Part shown: positions 58,701 to 64,000 of the stretch, one piece after another
How positions within the stretch are numbered: the first letter of the stretch is position 1
Layout: every line of letters begins with the position of its first letter
NCBI RefSeq assembly: GCF_000208745.1
Contig: NC_030855.1
Span: 25,797,549 to 25,861,548, forward strand
Direction of reading: 5' to 3'
Source: Theobroma cacao
Taxonomy: Eukaryota > Streptophyta > Magnoliopsida > Malvales > Malvaceae
DNA: 64,000 bases
Made by a program: the position numbers and the translations under genes
The notes under the pieces: model-generated
What the model saw: only the letters and a program-made list of their open reading frames with translations
What the model was told of the DNA's origin: nothing
The model's database searches: none

Positions 58701-61700
58701 TCGTATGAGGTTTGAATTAATTTTTTTTTTTTCGAGTTCGAAATAATATACTAATTTATAATTTTTTTATAGTATTCTATTCGATATTAATTTTTGATGT
58801 GTTTTAAAAGTCACTTATAGTAAAAATAATCGAGAATTTAACTTAATGATAAATATATGTACTTAGATTTACATCCAACCTAGCATGTTTAGGAATGATT
58901 ATGGACTGACCCGAAATGTCTCAAATCAAAAGCACACGGTGGTTGAGTCCATCAATCGTGGACCTTGCCCCTCCAGGCCCACACCTTAGACTGTGGCTAC
59001 ATTTCACTTTTGGAGTAATGAGTGGTCAAAACGGGACCAGATGTGATCAACAAAAAACAGTTTGGACCATGCCTTAGCCCTTACCCTCGGCCCAATTGAG
59101 CGAAACGTTTAGGACCACACGGAGCCTGAGCTGGTCCAAAAGATCTCTACGCCTGACAAAGCAGGGACCCTGGTGAAACCCATGACGTCACCTAGAATTA
59201 TTGGCCTCTGCCTAAAGTTCAAGGAATACCAGTAAATATCAAAGGAAAAAAAAATGGATATGGTGAGATTTGCTTTTTATTTGGCGCAATGGTAAGGCCA
59301 ACGGGTAGGTGCTTAGTGCTGAACCGAGGGGGCAAAGGGTGCCATGGAAGTGGTGCTTTTTTCACCACCCATTTGGCCATTTTCAACCTAGAAACAGGCT
59401 GGGCCATGTCCATATCCATGGCTTACATATGATCCTTAATTGAAATGGTAGTAAATTTACCACCTTAATCATAATAAAACCTTTTCACTTATTATCAATT
59501 GATTTCAAATTCAATATCCGTTTTAAGAACTTAACATTTACTATGAACTTCTTCTCGTGACGTGAAAGATATTTAAATATAATAAAAACTCTTGAATTAT
59601 TGTCCAGTAATTTTAGGTTAGATACGGGGAAATAACCCACCCGATTCAAGAGTCAAATATCCGTATCAACTTTCCATATCTATCACCATCAATCCTATAC
59701 TCTAGTTTTATTTCCCTTGTTTGAAGGACAAATGGCTTTTTCCCTCAAAAGTACATCCATCAGAAGAAGTCCTACTCACCGCTCCCACCCCTCAGGATAA
59801 TGCCACATATATATTTAACCCTTCTTCTTTTAAGTCACCTAGCAAATTTGCTTACGAATGTTTTAAGAATCTTCCTCCCACAAGGGACAAGTTGATTTTC
59901 AATGGAGAATTTTTAGAGTAAACGGAGGATGTCATGGGGGTTCATTTTTTTTTTCCCCATCTTTGAATTTATTCAGATGTGCAGCCAAAACCGACCATAA
60001 AGGGCGAATCATTCACCTCTACCGACAGACAGCAAATCTGCCTTCTCTCTTCTTTCGCTAAATCCACTGTGTTACTATGAATTTACCATGTTTGAATGAG
60101 TGGTTTGGAAGTTGCTATCTAACAGTACTCCTACAGGGTACAGACCCAAAGCTGTATACGTCAAAGGTGCATGTTTCTTGCATGCTGCACGTTAACCATT
60201 TTTTACTTTAAAGTTTTTACAGAGGGAGGGAGTGCTGATATATATATATATATGTTAACATCGAAGCCACAGTTCCTCTGTCAGCAAGCACTATTAAATT
60301 CATAAAGTAGGGTTTAGTTGCCTTTGGTTTGACAAAATTGAATGGATTACATTTAAAGCTAGTCATTATGACTTTGTTATGGTACAGTTTTGGCTGTGTA
60401 TTACAACCCCGCAGGCAGATATGACAGAGAGAGAGAGAGAGAGAGGGAAAACTGAGATATCGTTTCATCTGGAAAGTTGTTACTGGTCTTATCGTTTAGC
60501 TAATATCCCAAATCCCCATCTTCGCTATTGCCAGTTGACTTTGTCGATTTTCATCTCAACTTCATTTAACATTTTCAGTGGGTTTAATCATCATGAATGT
60601 CAATGCTTTCAAACACTTGAGATCTTTGCCTGGCAATGGTGTGATGGTGAGAGTAGAGAGGGCAAGTGTGGCCGTGATTTATTTGCAAGTTGGCTGCCGC
60701 AGTTTCCAGTTTGCAGAGCCCAATGCAAACCTTGAGGATATTTTCCCTAACACGGATTCAACTCGTTATTTATGAAGGATCAACAGCCGCAGTAGTCATG
60801 ACGCCTCCAATGGAAAACTATAGGAACAGTATTACCCACAAGGTTGTAATTCTTTCCTCTAATAGAAATTAATCCCGAGAATTCGAAGTTAGACCCGTAT
60901 AAACATACATACATACATACTTACTATTCCCGTCTCGTTCTCTTATGTTTTTTTTTTTCTATTATAAACGCTCAAAGATGATGAAAGTGACAAACAATCA
61001 TCCAAGTGATAATTATCAAAGTCTAATCCTCTCGAGTATACGATGTATTCGTGTGACGATCACATAAACATAAATAATAATCAATTTTTCTTAAAAAAAC
61101 AAAAGTAATATCTTCCATCAGTTTAGTGGACGCTTTAATACAAGGTTTTTGAACAATTCAAAACCCCACTCGATTGATGTCCAGATAGTTCTTACTTTTT
61201 CTTCATACGAACTCAAAAGAAAGGTAATCACAGAAAGTAAAACAATTGCTCATGGTGACCACTTGTCCTAAATCCAAAAAACCATTTACGAGTCTGCGCA
61301 GCCATCATGAATCTCACCAAAAAAGATATTTACTTTTAACAAGAAGAACAGAGTAAAAGTTTATGTTTATATATATATATATATATATATATTATTTTTT
61401 TTTTTTGTGGGGATAATTAAAGGGGGCCGAAAAAAAAAAAAGGAAGGAAAGTGCTGGTCTGCGTGTCCGGCCACCGTGGTTCATGGTCCATGGTCCATGG
61501 TCCACCTAACGTCGCTGCTCTTAGTACAACTGGCCAATGCAACTTCTCTTTGTCAAATCCGCGTAATCATGGATCACACTAGGTTTTTAGTTCAACTAAA
61601 ATCATCATCTTCTTATCACGAAAATAATAATTAATTATTTTTTTTCCAAAATATCTTAAAATAAAAAGTTTTTTGAAACACGTAATATAAAATATATCAA

Positions 61701-61993
61701 AATTAAATTTTTTATTTTAATTTTTTTAAAAAGACAAACAAAATAATAATAATAAATGCGTTAACTTGCCATATAATTATTACTTGTATTTGTTGTATAA
61801 CACGTAATGTCAAGGCTAGTGTATTAAAATAATTTAATAATTCATATATATTTCATTTTCATGGGGATTGTTAAATTTTGTCTATATTATGATCAAATTA
61901 TAAATCACACAATTTTACCTTGTTTGTTTATAGACTTTTAAAATTTGGTAGACTAATGATATCCTTTGAATAATACTATTAATATTATAATAG
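55774..61993. other. Gene-poor region right of CYB561-DOMON
   Basis: After the CYB561 promoter (to about 56.0 kb) I see no supported gene. Short open frames at 56561-56767, 57753-57950 and 60379-60775 match nothing and lack splice-consistent partners. Simple repeats are present: AG near 60425-60445, TA near 60238-60254 and 61369-61392, ACAT near 60905-60920, and three TGGTCCA units at 61484-61504. Confidence 0.5.
61369..61392. repeat. TA microsatellite
   Basis: Twelve uninterrupted TA/AT dinucleotides, likely length-polymorphic. Confidence 0.9.
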
Positions 61994-62119
61994 TAGATGC
62001 ATTTATTTATTTTTATTTTTTATAATTAGAAGAGGAAGATTCGAACCCTACTCTTTAGACAGAGGGATTATGCACCAGCCAATGAGACAAATATTCAGAT
62101 GCAATAGATGTATTTATTT
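61994..62119 (-). mobile_element. Short tRNA-derived SINE with target-site duplication
   Basis: Read on the minus strand, a 96-bp body (62104-62009) has A-box TGTCTCATTGGCTGG, then TGCATAATCCCTCTG, B-box GGTTCGAATC and an A/T-rich tail. It is bracketed by TAGATGCATTTATTT (61994-62008) and TAGATGTATTTATTT (62105-62119), 14 of 15 identical. Size, core and promoter boxes match the copy at 19939-20034. Confidence 0.7.
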
Positions 62120-63356
62120 GAACTACAAAATTGATACCTTTGACAAGCTACAAAACCAAGATTAATTTAAGTAAAGACTTCGAATTACTTTATAATTATT
62201 CGAATAAGTAAATTAAATGTACAAAATCTGCTCGGCTGAATTTGGAGATGAGACAAGATTATTCAATTATTCGAAAAACCAACAATAAATTAACAAAACT
62301 TCAATTGCATATTTTATTTTCAATTTATATTAATTAATTGTGTTACGATAAGAGAATTTCGTGTTTTTAATTATAATTACATGTAGGGACAAACACAATC
62401 TTTTTCAAACTTAAATTAATGAGAGTCGTTAGGGTGCTAAACAACTCAGCATGTTGCATGATAAAGCAACAAAAACATAAATTAAAAAAAATACCAAAAA
62501 TCACAGTCTGCCCCTCTTCTTCTTTGGCTGCAAATAAAATAATTAGGACTAAGTAATATATCTACTAATATTAATATTAAAATTAAAAGAGTATGCATTA
62601 AGGGAAAGATTATTCAAAACGTACGTAAACATATTTATAGTAGGGTGACAAGAAATTAAATAAATAAGGGGGCTTTTTTAGCTTTGGGGCGGCTACCTAA
62701 TCCTAAAGTTTTGCCTTATGCAGCGAAAGAATGAGGTAGCGTATTAATGGAGATTAGAGATTAGAGTGAGTGAGCTAATCAAAATTAACTTGAGGAGACT
62801 GGAAAAATAATCAAAGGGTTTTGGTGAGCAATTTGATTTTGAATGTTGAAATTCACCTCTACGGACAAACCAACCTCCATTCATCTTGTTGCCAAAATTT
62901 ATTGTAGTTGACAATTGTTTTTCTCTATACCTCTTTTGAACACGACCAGTTAATACGATTCAAAGATAATATAAAATTAAATAAATTTAAATTTAAAGAT
63001 TATTGTATTTTGTGTCTTAGATATATCGATAAGCTTAAAACATGATAATTTTTATTTTAAACCAATTAAATTATTTTAACTCGTATATGACAAGTTTAAC
63101 TCGTTTAATTAGTTGTGTTATCATGTTAATTTATACGATTTAACTTGTTTAATCTATTTATAATGTATATGTAAATAAATTAATTGTGTTTAAATGAATT
63201 TATTATGCCATAACAATTTAATTTGATCTGTTTAATAAATGCATTAATTACATTGTACATATTCACATATATAAATGTAATTATTTATACTCCACACATG
63301 CAGTTGATGTGGCTTATTGAGCATTTGAGTTAGCAGATGCCATACGTAGACTCTAA
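62120..63356. other. AT-rich DNA without recognised genes
   Basis: Very AT-rich, no open frame worth reporting and no clear repeat structure. Confidence 0.5.
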
Positions 63357-64000
63357 GGGCGTGTTTGGTTGAAAGGAATGAAATAATCATTGTTCCTCTA
63401 TTATCATTATCGAGATAAAGTTATATTTAATTTAATGGAATAATTATTTTAAAAAGAGCTTGAATAGGCATTACCAAGACTTCCCTTGATAATAGTTATT
63501 TTGAATTATTGAGAATAAGAAAAAAAGTTGATTAAACAAAAATATTTTTTTACAATTTAAAAAATTACTTTATAACATAATACTAAACATATTTTTTTCT
63601 CTCTTTAAATACAGAAGATATAAAATTTTTTACTTCATTTAAAAAAAAATGAAAATATTTAAATATTATTTAATATATTAATATTATTTAATTATAATAA
63701 ATATTATAAATAATATTATTTAATATCATTATTTGAAAATAATAAATGTAATAAAAAATTATTTAGTATTATCTAAATTTAATGAAGAATATATTTTATC
63801 TTTTAATATTAAATATTATTTAATTATAATAAAAGGTTTAATTATCTTATAATATAAAATATTATTAAATTATAATAAAAATATATTTATATTTTAGTAA
63901 AAATGTTTTTTAATTATAGTAAAAGGTATTTTGATTTTATTACTTAGAATATTTTTATCTTTTAACAAAATAAATTTTTTAATTTTAATAAAAAGTATTT
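63357..64000 (+). mobile_element. Probable DNA-transposon/MITE end (PIF/Harbinger-like), continuing past the edge
   Basis: GGGCGTGTTTGGTTGAAAGG directly follows TAA; plant Tourist/PIF-Harbinger elements often start with such a GGGCGTGTTTGG terminus next to a TAA/TTA target duplication (family knowledge). The rest is extremely AT-rich with repeated TTTAATATTA-like units. The other terminus is outside the window, so the element class is unproved. Confidence 0.45.

Overview
The window is nuclear DNA from a flowering plant. Genes are split by GT-AG introns, intergenic DNA is AT-rich, and the proteins are plant-type: a vacuolar dicarboxylate carrier, the HECT ligase UPL5, a phytocystatin, CPR1-like F-box proteins and a relative of latex allergen Hev b 5. 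The gene complement and recalled Arabidopsis gene order suggest a core eudicot, probably a rosid; I cannot name the species. No bacterial, viral, CRISPR or operon-like content was seen.

Sixteen protein-coding genes and one tRNA gene can be supported. From left to right: RhoGDI (minus, 3' part beyond the edge); a predicted plastid membrane protein (minus); a DEK_C plus double SWIB nuclear protein (plus); an NTF2-like plastid protein (minus), head-to-head with EMC3 (plus); a Hev b 5-like acidic protein (plus); UPL5 (minus); tRNA-Gly(UCC) (minus); two CPR1-like F-box genes (both minus) flanking an inositol transporter (plus); tonoplast dicarboxylate transporter, phytocystatin, MO25 and VTC4 (all plus); and a cytochrome b561/DOMON protein (minus). 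From about 55.8 kb to the right edge I find no gene, only AT-rich DNA with simple repeats, a SINE copy and a probable DNA-transposon end.

Exon boundaries were built by hand from splice sites and reading phase. Every complete model gives an open frame of the length expected for its family: UPL5 899 aa, EMC3 246, INT 576, TDT 530, MO25 340, VTC4 270, CYB561-DOMON 399.

Functional links: VTC4 makes ascorbate precursor and also releases myo-inositol. Its tail-to-tail neighbour is an ascorbate-reducible cytochrome b561, and an inositol transporter lies about 17 kb away. UPL5 and two CPR1-like F-box proteins bring ubiquitin-ligase functions together. From memory, TDT-cystatin-MO25-CYB561 matches Arabidopsis At5g47560-At5g47530, and EMC3-UPL5-CPR1 matches At4g12590-At4g12560.

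The best unexpected observations are: a 40-nt terminal coding exon shared by both F-box genes and missed by simple ORF reading; a GC-AG intron in EMC3; and a short tRNA-derived SINE family with visible target-site duplications. I did not find a convincing undescribed biological system.
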